Source: Kitasatospora aureofaciens
Lineage (GTDB): Bacteria > Actinomycetota > Actinomycetes > Streptomycetales > Streptomycetaceae
Assembly (NCBI GenBank): GCA_000720845.1
Contig: JODU01000022.1
Coordinates: 1 to 64,000, forward strand
Length of the DNA: 64,000 bases
Direction: 5' to 3'
A program made the position numbers and the translations under genes. This document shows positions 1 to 9,193 of this stretch, piece by piece. How positions within the stretch are numbered: the first letter of the stretch is position 1; each line of letters begins with the position of its first letter. The notes below the pieces were generated by a model that was given only the letters and a program-made list of their open reading frames with translations, was not told where the DNA came from and did no database searches.

Positions 1-111
1 CACCACCCCCCAGGTCATCCGTTCGACAGGGGGGAACAGTCATGCCGGGCCCGGAGGCCAGCGGCCCTCTTGCAGGACCGCGAAGAAGATAACGGGGGGG
101 GGACCGTCGGC

Positions 112-705
112 TCAGGGACGCAGCGCGCGCAGCAGCAGGTCGGCCAGGTGATCGGCGACCTCCTGCGGGCTGAGCGGGCCGTTCGGCCGGTACCAGGTGG
201 ACAGGTGGTGGATGGACCCGAAGTGGTAGTCCACCACCAGGTCGGCCGGGGTCTCCTTGGTGAAGACGCCGGTCCGCTGTCCCTCCTCGATGAGTGCGCG
301 GAAGCGCTCGTGGTAGCGCCGGCGCTCGGCGCGCACCTGTTTGTTCTTCTCCGGGCTGAGCTGGTGCATGGAGCGGAAGAAGATCGACGCGTCGTCGAGG
401 TTGTCGATGGTCGTGACGACGACGTCGGCCGCCGCGTCCCGCACCCGCTTCTCGACCGGCGCGTCGGCGTCCGCGAAGGCGTCCAGGCGTTCCTGCTGGA
501 GGCGCAGCACGCGCGCGTACACCTCGTGCAGGAGGTCGTCCTTGGAGCCGAAGTAGTGGTAGAGCGCCCCCTTGGTGACGCCCGCCGCCTCGACGATCTC
601 CTGTACCGAGGTGCGGTCGTAGCCCTGCTCGGCGAAGAGCCGGGTGGCGGCGGCCAGGAGCCGCTGCGGCACCGGAGTGCCGTCCCCGTCCGTGGTCCTG
701 GGCAC
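112..705 (-). CDS. TetR-family transcriptional regulator
   Basis: A 197-residue TetR repressor. Its N-terminal helix-turn-helix reads TSVQEIVEAAGVTKGALYHY, the TetR DNA-binding signature, followed by a helical ligand-binding half. The GTG at 705 (protein VPRTTDGDG) has a GGAAAGG-like site about 11 bases upstream. A GTG at 732 is an alternative that adds nine residues. It is the last gene of a leftward operon with an SDR and an acyl-CoA ligase, so it probably controls that operon in response to an acyl-CoA or related ligand. This is inference from context. A symmetric site ahead of the SDR gene is a candidate operator. The 111 bases between this gene and the left edge show no gene. Confidence 0.88.
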   Translation of the reverse strand: MPRTTDGDGTPVPQRLLAAATRLFAEQGYDRTSVQEIVEAAGVTKGALYHYFGSKDDLLHEVYARVLRLQQERLDAFADADAPVEKRVRDAAADVVVTTIDNLDDASIFFRSMHQLSPEKNKQVRAERRRYHERFRALIEEGQRTGVFTKETPADLVVDYHFGSIHHLSTWYRPNGPLSPQEVADHLADLLLRALRP

Positions 706-739
706 TGCCGTCACCTGCCTTTCCGTTTTCACTGTCCGT

Positions 740-2410
740 TCACTGCTGCGTCCCGCCGCCGGCGGAACGCAGTTCCCGACGGAGGATCTTCCCACTCGCC
801 GTCTTCGGCAAGTCGGGCAGGATCTCCACCTGGCGCGGGTATTTGTAGGCGGCCAGTCTCTCCTCGCAGTACGCGACGAGTGCGTCCGGGTCCGTGGCGG
901 CGCCCGGCCGCAGGCTGATGTACGCCTTGACGGTCTCTCCGCGGTACCCGTCGGGCACGCCGACGACGGCCGCCTCGCGCACCGCGGGGTGGGTGTAGAG
1001 CACGTCCTCGACCTCGCGCGGCCAGACCTTGAAGCCGGAGGCGTTGATCATGTCCTTCTTGCGGTCGACGACGTAGAGCCAGCCCCGGGCGTCCATGAAG
1101 CCGATGTCCCCGGTGCGCAGTTCGCCGCCGGGGAAGGTCTCGGCGGTGGCGTCCGGGCGGCGCCAGTAGCCGGGGACGACCTGGGGGCCGCTGACCACGA
1201 TCTCGCCCTGCTCCCCGAAGGGCACCTCCGCGCCCTGGTCGTCGACGATCCGCGCGACGCTCTCGGGGCCCGGCACGCCGACCGCCAGGGTCCCCGAGAC
1301 GGGGTCCACCGGGGCCTCCAGGTGCGGCGGTACGGACGCGCAGGGCGCCGTGCACTCGGTGAGCCCGTAGCCGTTGCGGATGTACGGGCCGAAGCCCGCG
1401 CGGAACTTCTCCACCAGGGCGGGCGGCAGCGGGGCGCCGCCCGAGGAGATGTTCGCGAAGGACGCGAAGTGCTCGCGGGTGACGGAGGGGTGGGCGGCGA
1501 GCGCCATGAAGGCGGTGGACGGACCGACCGTGTAGTGCGGCCGGTGCTCGGCGAACGCGTCCAGGACGACGCCCGCCTCGAAGCGGTACGCCAGGACGAG
1601 GGTGCCCACGCTGTTCAGGCAGGCGCCGAACTCGCAGACCATGCCGGTGATGTGGAACAGCGGGGCCAGCGCGAAGTAGACCGGCGCCTCGGGCAGGCCG
1701 AGCCCGGTGCGCTGCCGCTCGGCGTTGTACATGATGTTGCGGTGGGTGTTGGTGGCGCCCTTGGGTGTGCCGCTGGTGCCGGAGGTGTAGCTGATGAGCG
1801 CGGTGTCGCCGGGCTCCGGGTCGCGGTCTTCGGGTGCCCGGTGACCGGCGCGGGCCACCCGGGCGAGGTCGTCGGCGTCGGGGGCGTCCGGCAGCCGCTC
1901 GAACGTCAGCACGCGCGCGTCCTGGCGGGTCTGGAAGTCCAGCTCGCACCCGGTGAGCACGATCCGCACCGGCGAGTCGGCGGCCGTCTCGCGCAGGTAC
2001 GACGCCCAGGCCCGGTCGGAGCAGATCAGCGCGGCCACCTCGCCGTCCCGCAGGACGTGGCCGACCTCCCCCGACTTGTACATCGGGTTGACGGGCACGA
2101 CGACCGCGCCCGCCTTCCAGGCGCCCAGGACGGCGAGCACGAAGTGCGGGGAGTTCTGCAGCAGGACCGCGACCCGGTCGCCCCGCTCCAGGCCGCGCGC
2201 GGCGAGGTGCCCGGCGACGGAGTCGCTCAGTTCGTCCACCTCACGGTAGGTGAGGCGGCCGTCGAAGTAGGCGAGGAAGACGCGGTCGGGAGCCTCGGCG
2301 GCCGCCCTGCGCAGGGCGTGCACGAGGGAGGCGTCGGGGTCGAGCGGGGCCTTCTGCGCATCGGTCAGCAGTGCCAGCCAGGGCTTGGCCGCGTAGCGGG
2401 AGCCGGTCAC
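740..2410 (-). CDS. AMP-dependent acyl-CoA synthetase/ligase
   Basis: A 556-residue cytosolic ANL-superfamily enzyme that activates a carboxylic acid with ATP and joins it to CoA. The AMP-binding loop SYTSGTSGTPKG lies near residue 205, with GYGLTE, TGDIGF and the hinge segment KKDMINASGFKVWPREVE further on. The C-terminal catalytic lysine is in PKTASGKILRREL. The GTG start at 2410 overlaps the stop of the upstream SDR gene (GTGA), indicating translational coupling. Context with an SDR and a TetR gene suggests a medium- or long-chain fatty acid or a related aliphatic acid as substrate. The exact acid cannot be read from sequence. Confidence 0.92.
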   Translation of the reverse strand: MTGSRYAAKPWLALLTDAQKAPLDPDASLVHALRRAAAEAPDRVFLAYFDGRLTYREVDELSDSVAGHLAARGLERGDRVAVLLQNSPHFVLAVLGAWKAGAVVVPVNPMYKSGEVGHVLRDGEVAALICSDRAWASYLRETAADSPVRIVLTGCELDFQTRQDARVLTFERLPDAPDADDLARVARAGHRAPEDRDPEPGDTALISYTSGTSGTPKGATNTHRNIMYNAERQRTGLGLPEAPVYFALAPLFHITGMVCEFGACLNSVGTLVLAYRFEAGVVLDAFAEHRPHYTVGPSTAFMALAAHPSVTREHFASFANISSGGAPLPPALVEKFRAGFGPYIRNGYGLTECTAPCASVPPHLEAPVDPVSGTLAVGVPGPESVARIVDDQGAEVPFGEQGEIVVSGPQVVPGYWRRPDATAETFPGGELRTGDIGFMDARGWLYVVDRKKDMINASGFKVWPREVEDVLYTHPAVREAAVVGVPDGYRGETVKAYISLRPGAATDPDALVAYCEERLAAYKYPRQVEILPDLPKTASGKILRRELRSAGGGTQQ

Positions 2411-3177
2411 CGGGCCGTCGCCTCCTCCCACTGCCGCTGGAGCCGGTTCATGCCGTGCAGCCAGCGGTCGGGTTCGGTGGCCCGTGCCTGGTAGTACTCC
2501 GCCACCTCGGGGTGCGGCAGGATCAGGAAGCGATCCTCCTCGATGCCCTTGAAGAGGGCGTCCGCGACGTCCTGCGGTTCGATCGCGGTGGGCTGGAGCA
2601 CCAGTTCGCCCGCGCTGCCGCTCGCGGTGAGCATGTCGGTGCGCACCCCTTGCGGACAGATGGCGTGGACCTTGATCCCGCGGTGGCGGTACGTCAGGGA
2701 CAGCCACTCGGCGAAGGCGTACGCGCCGTGCTTGGTGACGCTGTAGGGGGCGGCGCCGATCATGGTGAGCAGTCCGGCGGCCGAGACGGTGGAGACGAAG
2801 CGGCCGCTGCCGCGCTCCAGCCAGTCGGGGAGCAGCTCGTGGGCCGCCCGCACGTGGGCCATGACGTTGACGTCCCAGGCGAGGGCCCAGACCGTCTCGT
2901 CCGCGGCCTCCGAGCCCCCGCTGCCGACGCCCGCGTTGGCGCAGTACACGTCGACCGTGCCGCCCAGCGCGTCGCGGGCATCGGTGACGATCGTCGAGGC
3001 GTCGCCGGGGACCGCGATGCCGCCGATCTCGTCGGCGACGGCCTTCGCGCGGCCCGCGTCCAGGTCGTTGACGACGACGCGGGCTCCCCCGGCGGCGAAG
3101 CGGCGGGCCAGCGCGGCGCCGATGCCGCCTCCCGCCCCGGTGACGACGACTCCGGCATCCTGCACGGCTTCCACCAT
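2407..3177 (-). CDS. SDR-family NAD(P)-dependent oxidoreductase
   Basis: A 256-residue classical short-chain dehydrogenase. The Rossmann glycine motif TGAGGGIG is at residues 13-20, and the catalytic YSVTK lies near residue 145 after the conserved serine region. The ATG at 3177 was chosen because AAGGAG lies five bases upstream; frames open further upstream lack such a site. It is the first gene of the leftward operon and overlaps the ligase gene by four bases. It probably oxidises or reduces a hydroxy- or ketoacyl intermediate feeding the ligase. The substrate is unknown. Confidence 0.92.
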   Translation of the reverse strand: MVEAVQDAGVVVTGAGGGIGAALARRFAAGGARVVVNDLDAGRAKAVADEIGGIAVPGDASTIVTDARDALGGTVDVYCANAGVGSGGSEAADETVWALAWDVNVMAHVRAAHELLPDWLERGSGRFVSTVSAAGLLTMIGAAPYSVTKHGAYAFAEWLSLTYRHRGIKVHAICPQGVRTDMLTASGSAGELVLQPTAIEPQDVADALFKGIEEDRFLILPHPEVAEYYQARATEPDRWLHGMNRLQRQWEEATAR

Positions 3178-3298
3178 CGGTCTCCTTCGACACGACTTCG
3201 ACACGACATCAGTACGACATCCGCGCGGCTGCCACGGAGCCGCGGCGCGGCCGTGGGACGGCCACGACGCCCGCGCGGCGACTCCGCCACAGCGTCAG

Positions 3299-3315
3299 AC
3301 TAACCAGTCGGTATG
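3299..3315. promoter_or_regulatory. Putative TetR-type operator ahead of SDR operon
   Basis: On the minus strand this reads CATACCGACTGGTTAGT, with ACC/GGT half-sites around GACT. It lies about 120 bases upstream of the SDR start and 103 bases before the divergent namZ-like gene. A 16-base stretch at 26897-26912 matches it at 13 positions, which argues against chance. Binding by the TetR protein encoded at 112-705 is an inference. Confidence 0.45.
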
Positions 3316-3417
3316 TTCGGCGGAAGAGGTGAACCGCGGTCTACTCCATTCCCTGCGGTCCGGGCGCGGGTTAGCGTGCGTGCGCATGACACCCGCCGCG
3401 ATCACGGAGGTCACCGC

Positions 3418-4680
3418 ATGACGCTGTCCAGACGGAACCTGCTCGCCACGACGGCCGCGGTGGCGGCCGGCACCACTGCCGCCGCCGCTTCGGCGGGCAC
3501 GGCGCAGGCCGCGCCCGCGGGGGACGGGGGCCGCCGGCTGCGCACCGGCTTCGAGCGCCTCACCGACGGCGGCTACGCCCCGCTCAGGGGGCAGAAGGTC
3601 GGCGTCGTCACCAATCCGACCGGCATCACCCGGGATGTGCGCCACATCGTCGACGTGATGCATGCCGACGACCGGGTGGACCTGACGGCCGTCTTCGGCC
3701 CCGAGCACGGCTTCCGCGGTACGGCGCAGGCGGGCGGCTCGGAGGGGCGCTACGACGACCCCGCGACCGGGCTGCCGGTCTACGACACGTACCTGAAGAG
3801 CGGGCAGCCGCTCGCGGACGTGTTCACGGCCTCCGGCGTGGACACCGTCGTCTTCGACATCCAGGACGTGGGCGCGCGCTTCTACACGTACATCTGGACG
3901 CTGTTCGACTGCATGGAGGCGGCCGGGCTGGCGGGGAAGCGGTTCGTGGTCCTGGACCGGCCGAACCCGGTGACCGGGCGGGCGGCCCTCGGTCCGGTCC
4001 TGCACAAGGAGTTCGCGACCTTCGTCGGCCGGCAGCCGATCGCGCAGGCGCACGGCATGACGGTCGCCGAGCTGGCGCTGCTGTTCAACGGCGAGTTCCT
4101 GACCTCGCCGGTGCCGCTGGAGACGGTGACGATGACGGGCTGGAAGCGCTCGGAATTCTACGACGCCTCCGGGCTGCCCTGGGTGCCGCCGAGCCCGAAC
4201 ATGCCGACACCGGAGTGCGCGCTGGTGTACTCGGGGACCTGTCTGTTCGAGGGCACGAACCTCTCCGAGGGGCGCGGCACCACCCGCCCGTTCGAGCTGC
4301 TGGGCGCGGAGGGCATCGGCGGGGACTGGGCCGCCGCCGCGAACGAGGTCGGGCTGCCGGGCGTGCGTTTCAGGGAGGCGTACTTCCAGCCCACCTTCTC
4401 CAAGTTCCAGGGCAGGACCGTCGGGGGCGTGCAGCTCCACGTGCACGACCGGGCCGCCTTCGACCCGGTGCGCACCGGCATCGCCCTGCTGGTGACCGCG
4501 AAGCGGACCTGGGACGGCTTCGCCTGGCGGCCGGACAACTGGATCGACAAGCTCACCGGCTCCGCACGGGTGCGCACGATGATCGACGCGGGCGCGGACA
4601 CCGGCGAGGTGGTGGCCGGCTGGGAGGCGGAACTGGCGGCGTTCCGCAGGACACGCCGCCAGTACCTGCTCTACAGGTGA
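3418..4680 (+). CDS. namZ: NamZ-like exo-beta-N-acetylmuramidase (DUF1343, GH171), Tat-exported
   Basis: A 420-residue protein of the DUF1343 family, whose characterised member NamZ removes N-acetylmuramic acid from the non-reducing ends of peptidoglycan fragments. The N-terminus has a twin-arginine signal (SRRNLLATTAAVAAG, then AXA near residue 35), so folded export is expected. Family blocks GVVTNPTGITRD, FGPEHGFRG, VFDIQDVGARFYTYIWT and FVVLDRPNPVTG are intact. ATG 3418 follows GGAGG by five bases. It converges on the penicillin-acylase-type gene with a 15-base gap. It is likely extracellular and used in wall recycling or predation on other bacteria's murein. The symbol follows family usage. 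Confidence 0.88.
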   Translation: MTLSRRNLLATTAAVAAGTTAAAASAGTAQAAPAGDGGRRLRTGFERLTDGGYAPLRGQKVGVVTNPTGITRDVRHIVDVMHADDRVDLTAVFGPEHGFRGTAQAGGSEGRYDDPATGLPVYDTYLKSGQPLADVFTASGVDTVVFDIQDVGARFYTYIWTLFDCMEAAGLAGKRFVVLDRPNPVTGRAALGPVLHKEFATFVGRQPIAQAHGMTVAELALLFNGEFLTSPVPLETVTMTGWKRSEFYDASGLPWVPPSPNMPTPECALVYSGTCLFEGTNLSEGRGTTRPFELLGAEGIGGDWAAAANEVGLPGVRFREAYFQPTFSKFQGRTVGGVQLHVHDRAAFDPVRTGIALLVTAKRTWDGFAWRPDNWIDKLTGSARVRTMIDAGADTGEVVAGWEAELAAFRRTRRQYLLYR

Positions 4681-4696
4681 CCGTCGTACCGGCCGG

Positions 4697-7504
4697 TCAC
4701 CTGTGGGAGGTGAACTCCACGACCTGCTGGTAGGTCGGCCGGTTCTGCCAGCCGATGCCGCCGTGCTTGATGCCGCCGAGGGTGCGGTGGATCACCGAGT
4801 CGGCGCACCACTGGTCCCCCGCCGAGCAGTTGTCGTCGCCGGGATAGACCTGGGCGCCCGTGCGGCCCGCCGCCTCCTTCAGGGTGGAGACCAGGCTGTC
4901 CCGGCAGGCGGCGAGATCGCCCGCTCCGCAGTAGGTGTGCGCCAGCGGGCCCTTGACGGACTCGCCGAGCACGGCCCTGATGTCCTTGTCGACATAGCTC
5001 CACCAGCCGTACTGGAAGGCGCTGCCGGCGTGGGCGCCGGTCGGGCCGTGGGCGGCGGACGGGGACTCGTCGACGGGCAGGTTGCGGGTGAAGGCGCTGT
5101 ACAGGTCGCTGCCCAGGCCGGGTTCGAACTCGGCCTTCACCAGCAGCGGCCACCAGGCGTCCAGGGTGCGGATCGCGTCGGCGTGGGCGTACTTCCTGGA
5201 ACCGGCCGAGGTCTCCGTGCGCAGACCGCCCGCGGACAGCCACGCCTTGAGCCGGTCCACGGCCGTCTTCGCCGCGGGGTCGGTGACCGGCGCGGACTCG
5301 ACCACCTTCAGCAGGTCGGGCAGGACGTCCTCGGCGCGCAGGTCGGCGAGGGCGGCCTCGGCCATGGCCTTGACCAGCGCGGTGCGGGTGACACCGCCCT
5401 GGGCGACCAGCTTCTTCACCCGGTCGTCGAGGAGGTTGCCGCGGTGGACGGAGCCGTTGCCCCAGGAGGCGGCCGGGTAGTCCTTGGCCTGCTTGTTGTT
5501 CCAGGAGACGTAGTAGTCCTGGTCGACCGACCGCGGATGGGCCAACGCGCCGGTGTACCGGGCGGTGTTGCCGGCCGGGTCCCAGCCCTGCCACTCGTAC
5601 GCCGGCCTGGCCCAGACCGGGAACTCGGCGTCGACGCCGTTCGCGCGCACCGGGTTGTCGCCGCTGTTGTAGTACGCGGTGTGCTCGGAGTCGGCGTAGA
5701 ACCAGTTGAAGGTGTAGTTGATGTGCTGGACGGCGCCCTGGAAGCGCTCCGGGCTGTTGAGGTAGTCCGGGTCGTTCAGCATCTGGAAGCCGATGATCGA
5801 GTCGGCCTCGTGGAGGTATGAGGAGCGCAGGGTGGTGTAGGCGACCTTCTTGCCGCCGACCGTGGCGCGGGACTCGACGGGTCCGTACTTGGTGCGCCAG
5901 ACGCGCATCGTGTAGGAGCCCGCCGCGGTGGAGTCGGCGACGGTCGGCTTCCAGGCGTTGTGCCGCTCGACCTTCTCCATGGGCGTGCAGGTGCCGCGGT
6001 AGAGGTAGTGGTAGTCGTCCTGGCACAGCTCGACCGCGTAGGTGTCGATGATGTCCTGGCCCGAGGTGGTCGCGCTCCAGGCGTAGTCCTGGCCGCGGCC
6101 GAGTTCGACGTACATGCTCAGGCCCGCGAAGGAGGCGCCACGGGCGCTGATGCCGGGGCCCTGGATCTCCTGGAGCATGAGCAACTGCGGGGCGAAGTAG
6201 CCGGTCTGCGGTCCGAAGACGGCAACCGGGTGGCCGCTCGCGCTGTGCTCGCCGCTGACGACCAGGGCGTTGGACATGCCGCGCCGCGCCGAGGTCACGG
6301 CCGCGTCCGCCGCCTCGGCGGAGGCACCGGTCGCGCCCGCGGCGCCGGCGCTGCCGGTACGGTCGTACACCAGCGGTTCCGCCTCGACCGACCCGGCGTC
6401 GGGCAGGGCCCGGCCCTGCGGGTCGTCCGGCGTGGGCAGGTACGGGAAGCTGCCGTCCTGCTGGGTGAGGACGGCCTCGGGGTCGTTGCGCTGGCGGAAG
6501 GACTCCCAGACCTCGGTGCCCTCGGCGACGCCGTACTTCTCCTGGGCGGCGAGGAGGGAGAGCGCGTTGTTGACCTCGCCGCCACCGCCCGCGCCGAAGA
6601 GCGAGCCGATGACGGACGCCAGCGCGATCAGGTCGCTGCGCTTGAAGTGCTCGATGGTGCCGGCGTTGGTGATGGCGTCCTTGTGGCCGGTCAGCACGTA
6701 CTCGCCGGGGAAGTAGCGGCCCTTGTCGGAGGCGTCGATGTAGGCGTTGACGCCGGCGACGTAGGCGTCCACGTCGGCCAGGGCCAGTTCGCCGCGCTCG
6801 CCGGCCTTGGCGGCGGCGCTCTCGATCTGCGCCTCCAGGTCGTCCTCGGTGTAGGGCGCGCTGCGCCAGAACTGCTGCTCCAGGCCCTGGTTGGCGGGGG
6901 CGCCGCCGGCGAACGGGGTCAACTGGCCGCGTCCGACGTGGCGGAAGAGGTCCATGAGCCACAGCCGGTCCTGGGCCGCGGCGTAGCCGGCGCCGAACTC
7001 GGTGCCGTAGCGGGTGGTGCCGGTGATGTGCGGCACGCCGGTCTTCTTGTCGCGGACGATGGTCACGTCGTCGCGTCCCGCGGGGCGGACGGTGGAGGCG
7101 GCCTGGCCGTCGGGGACGCCGAAGGAGGCGTCGTTGAAGAACGTGTTGATCTTGTCGTTGGTGAGGCCCTGGTAGCCGGTGGCGAGGTTCGCGTAGGGGC
7201 CGAGCTGGTCCTCGGCGTGCGCGGGCTGGGTGCCGAACGCCTGGTTGAGGAGGATCTGGGCGAGGGTGGCGTTGCCGTTCTGGCCGGGCGGCAGGATGTC
7301 GGAACACTGCCCGCCGCAGTGGTCGTTGGCGGCGGCCGGGGCGACCGTGGCCTCGACGGTCGTGTCCCCGGCGGCCATCGCCGGGGAAAGCGGTGACAAA
7401 ACTCCGGCAATGAGCGCGCATACGGATGCGGCCTTCAGGAACCCGTGGAAGCCGCGGGGAGTTCTCAGTCTGTCGAGGGCGTTGCGTGGGGTGCGCCGTG
7501 GCAT
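4697..7504 (-). CDS. Penicillin acylase (penicillin amidase) family protein, secreted
   Basis: A 935-residue N-terminal-nucleophile amidase precursor. A signal peptide ends near PAMAAG (residue 45). The family is made as one chain that cuts itself into alpha and beta subunits. The predicted beta-subunit N-terminus is Ser411 in RRGMSNALVVSGEHSASG. Other family blocks include TKYGPVESRA and FNWFYADSEHTAYYNSGDNP. ATG 7504 follows GGGAGGAG. Substrates of the family include beta-lactams, cyclic lipopeptides and N-acyl-homoserine lactones, and the sequence does not decide between them. The gene is monocistronic, with a 223-base divergent promoter region to the next gene. Confidence 0.92.
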   Translation of the reverse strand: MPRRTPRNALDRLRTPRGFHGFLKAASVCALIAGVLSPLSPAMAAGDTTVEATVAPAAANDHCGGQCSDILPPGQNGNATLAQILLNQAFGTQPAHAEDQLGPYANLATGYQGLTNDKINTFFNDASFGVPDGQAASTVRPAGRDDVTIVRDKKTGVPHITGTTRYGTEFGAGYAAAQDRLWLMDLFRHVGRGQLTPFAGGAPANQGLEQQFWRSAPYTEDDLEAQIESAAAKAGERGELALADVDAYVAGVNAYIDASDKGRYFPGEYVLTGHKDAITNAGTIEHFKRSDLIALASVIGSLFGAGGGGEVNNALSLLAAQEKYGVAEGTEVWESFRQRNDPEAVLTQQDGSFPYLPTPDDPQGRALPDAGSVEAEPLVYDRTGSAGAAGATGASAEAADAAVTSARRGMSNALVVSGEHSASGHPVAVFGPQTGYFAPQLLMLQEIQGPGISARGASFAGLSMYVELGRGQDYAWSATTSGQDIIDTYAVELCQDDYHYLYRGTCTPMEKVERHNAWKPTVADSTAAGSYTMRVWRTKYGPVESRATVGGKKVAYTTLRSSYLHEADSIIGFQMLNDPDYLNSPERFQGAVQHINYTFNWFYADSEHTAYYNSGDNPVRANGVDAEFPVWARPAYEWQGWDPAGNTARYTGALAHPRSVDQDYYVSWNNKQAKDYPAASWGNGSVHRGNLLDDRVKKLVAQGGVTRTALVKAMAEAALADLRAEDVLPDLLKVVESAPVTDPAAKTAVDRLKAWLSAGGLRTETSAGSRKYAHADAIRTLDAWWPLLVKAEFEPGLGSDLYSAFTRNLPVDESPSAAHGPTGAHAGSAFQYGWWSYVDKDIRAVLGESVKGPLAHTYCGAGDLAACRDSLVSTLKEAAGRTGAQVYPGDDNCSAGDQWCADSVIHRTLGGIKHGGIGWQNRPTYQQVVEFTSHR

Positions 7505-7727
7505 GGCAGCTCCTCCCGACGGGGGTGTGGCGGGACGTTACCGCCGGTATCCCCGAGTTGGAAGATGAACATGCGTCACTTTTTGGGAGCGAGTGGATCG
7601 GCTTATGGGGGACATCGGAAATCGGATGGAGCCGAATCGGTTGTCGATACGTCTATTCGGCGACGTCCGTACGACGACGCCGGAGTGACCCGAGTAACAG
7701 GTGCAGGTGTGACGGAGGTGCAGGGCG

Positions 7728-8330
7728 ATGGCCGGTTTCCGAAGTCTGGCGAGACAGGTCCGCGATCCACGGTGCGACCTGGCGCTGCGACGCTATTCAC
7801 TGCGCAAGTGCCTTGAGCGTTTTGCCCCTTATGGGCACAGGGCGACCTGGGACCATCTCTGCTCCCGGGCCGGGTTCGGTCCCGAGGACCGCTCCCCCGA
7901 CCCAGCGCGGCTCGTGGCCGCACTGGAGGAGCTGGAGGAGGCGCGGTCGGTGTGGCTGGCCTACGAGGTCGAGTTCGCCGAGCGGCGCAGGAAGGAGAAG
8001 CACGACGGGCTGCGCAGGCCGGGCAGCGTGGACGACTGGCACCGGCTGACCTGGGGCGGGTTCGGGGTGGCCTGGTGCGACGACCCCCGGGTCCACCCCG
8101 ACGGGCCGCTGGCGGAGGTGCTGCGCCGGCTGATCTCGGCGCTGGAGCGTGAACCGGGCTCCGTGTGCCCGGTGTGCGACGGGGAGCGCCTCGTCTGGAA
8201 GTACGACCTGGACCACGAGCCCTCGACGGGCCCGGTCTGCACGGACTGCGGCATCCTCGTGCCGCGGCCCGTCCTCACTGCCGACGCGTGCGCGGACGCC
8301 CGGCGGGGACGGTTGCTGATGTCGGCATAG
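7728..8330 (+). CDS. Hypothetical protein with C-terminal zinc ribbon
   Basis: A 200-residue soluble protein of unknown function. The N-terminal two thirds are helical and charged (for example ALEELEEARSVWLAYEVEFA). The C-terminus carries two CXXC knuckles (CPVCDG and CTDCG, about 22 residues apart), typical of a zinc ribbon. ATG 7728 has GGAGG ten bases upstream. There is no signal peptide or membrane segment. Its neighbours suggest no pathway. A strong inverted repeat follows the stop. The coding call rests on codon bias and the clean ribosome site; no function is proposed. Confidence 0.75.
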   Translation: MAGFRSLARQVRDPRCDLALRRYSLRKCLERFAPYGHRATWDHLCSRAGFGPEDRSPDPARLVAALEELEEARSVWLAYEVEFAERRRKEKHDGLRRPGSVDDWHRLTWGGFGVAWCDDPRVHPDGPLAEVLRRLISALEREPGSVCPVCDGERLVWKYDLDHEPSTGPVCTDCGILVPRPVLTADACADARRGRLLMSA

Positions 8331-8338
8331 CCGGCCGC

Positions 8339-8366
8339 GGGGGTGTGCCGGGGATGCCGCACCCCC
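8339..8366 (+). terminator. Putative hairpin terminator
   Basis: GGGGGTG (8339-8345) pairs perfectly with CACCCCC (8360-8366) around a 14-base loop, with an extra GC/GC pair inside. It starts nine bases after the stop of the zinc-ribbon gene. There is no U tract, as is common in streptomycetes. Confidence 0.5.
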
Positions 8367-8427
8367 GGTGGCCGGTACGGCACCGGGCCCGGCGGGCGTC
8401 GTCAGTGGCACCCGGCACCATGGGGGA

Positions 8428-9165
8428 ATGGTGCAGCTGTGTGTGAACGGGGCGCGGGGGAGCGCCGACGGTGCGGTGGTGCCGCTCTCGCCGGAGGCGG
8501 TCGCCGACTCGGTGGCCGCGGCGGTCGCCGCCGGAGCCACGGACGTCCACGTCCACCCGAAGACACCGTGCGGGCGGGACACGCTGTCCCCGCGCGTGCT
8601 CGCGGCGACGCTGGAGGCGATCAGGGCGCGGGTCCCGGCGTCGGTACCGGTCGGCGTCACGACGGGCGCCTGGGCCGAGCCCGGTCCCGCGGCCCGGGCG
8701 GCGCGGATACGGAGCTGGACGGCACTGCCCGACCACGCGTCGGTCAACTGGCACGAACCGGGCGCCGAGGAGACGGCGGCCGCCCTGATCGAGCGCGGGG
8801 TGGCGGTGGAGGCGGGCGTCTGGTCCGGCACGGACGGGGCGGCCCGGTTCCTGCGCTCACCGCTCGGACCGAAGGTGCTGCGCGTGCTGGCGGAGGTCAC
8901 GGACCCCGACCCGGCGACCGCGCGCGACTCGGCGCGCGCCCTGCTGACCGCCCTCGGCCCGGCCCACGGCCGCCCGGTCCTGCTGCACGGCGAGGACGGC
9001 GGCGCCTGGCCGGTGCTGCGTCTGGCCGGCCGGCTGGGCCTGGCGACCCGGATCGGCCTGGAGGACACCCTGTTCCTGCCGGACGGCAGCCGGGCCGCGT
9101 CCAACGCCGAACTGGTCGCCGCGGGACTGCGGGAGTGCGCCTCGGCGCGCCGGGGCGGCCACTGA
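8428..9165 (+). CDS. 3-keto-5-aminohexanoate cleavage-type (BKACE, DUF849) enzyme
   Basis: About 245 residues, resembling beta-keto acid cleavage enzymes, zinc TIM barrels that condense a beta-keto acid with acetyl-CoA. The metal motif HVHPK (GATDVHVHPKTPCGRDTLSP) matches the family HxH near strand 2. VPVGVTTGAWAEPGP and VLLHGEDGGAWPVL follow in family order. It is shorter than classical members (about 275-310 residues), and the usual N-terminal TGA loop is CVNGARG, so substrate preference probably differs. The start is uncertain: ATG 8428 or GTG 8431, with only a GGGGGA stretch upstream. It stands alone between the zinc-ribbon gene and convergent soxR. Confidence 0.75.
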   Translation: MVQLCVNGARGSADGAVVPLSPEAVADSVAAAVAAGATDVHVHPKTPCGRDTLSPRVLAATLEAIRARVPASVPVGVTTGAWAEPGPAARAARIRSWTALPDHASVNWHEPGAEETAAALIERGVAVEAGVWSGTDGAARFLRSPLGPKVLRVLAEVTDPDPATARDSARALLTALGPAHGRPVLLHGEDGGAWPVLRLAGRLGLATRIGLEDTLFLPDGSRAASNAELVAAGLRECASARRGGH

Positions 9166-9193
9166 TGTCGACCGGGCCCGGCTCACCGGACCG

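Noticed and set aside
644..2494. Long open frame antisense to the acyl-CoA ligase
   Set aside because: Typical high-GC shadow frame: Val/Gly/Arg/Ala-rich, no domain, and the opposite strand carries clear ANL motifs.
4671..7421. Alternative long frame over the penicillin acylase gene
   Set aside because: Same shadow effect; lacks signal peptide and nucleophile motif.
7505..7727. Divergent promoter region searched for a riboswitch or small RNA
   Set aside because: No conserved aptamer or strong hairpin recognised; only loose promoter-like boxes.
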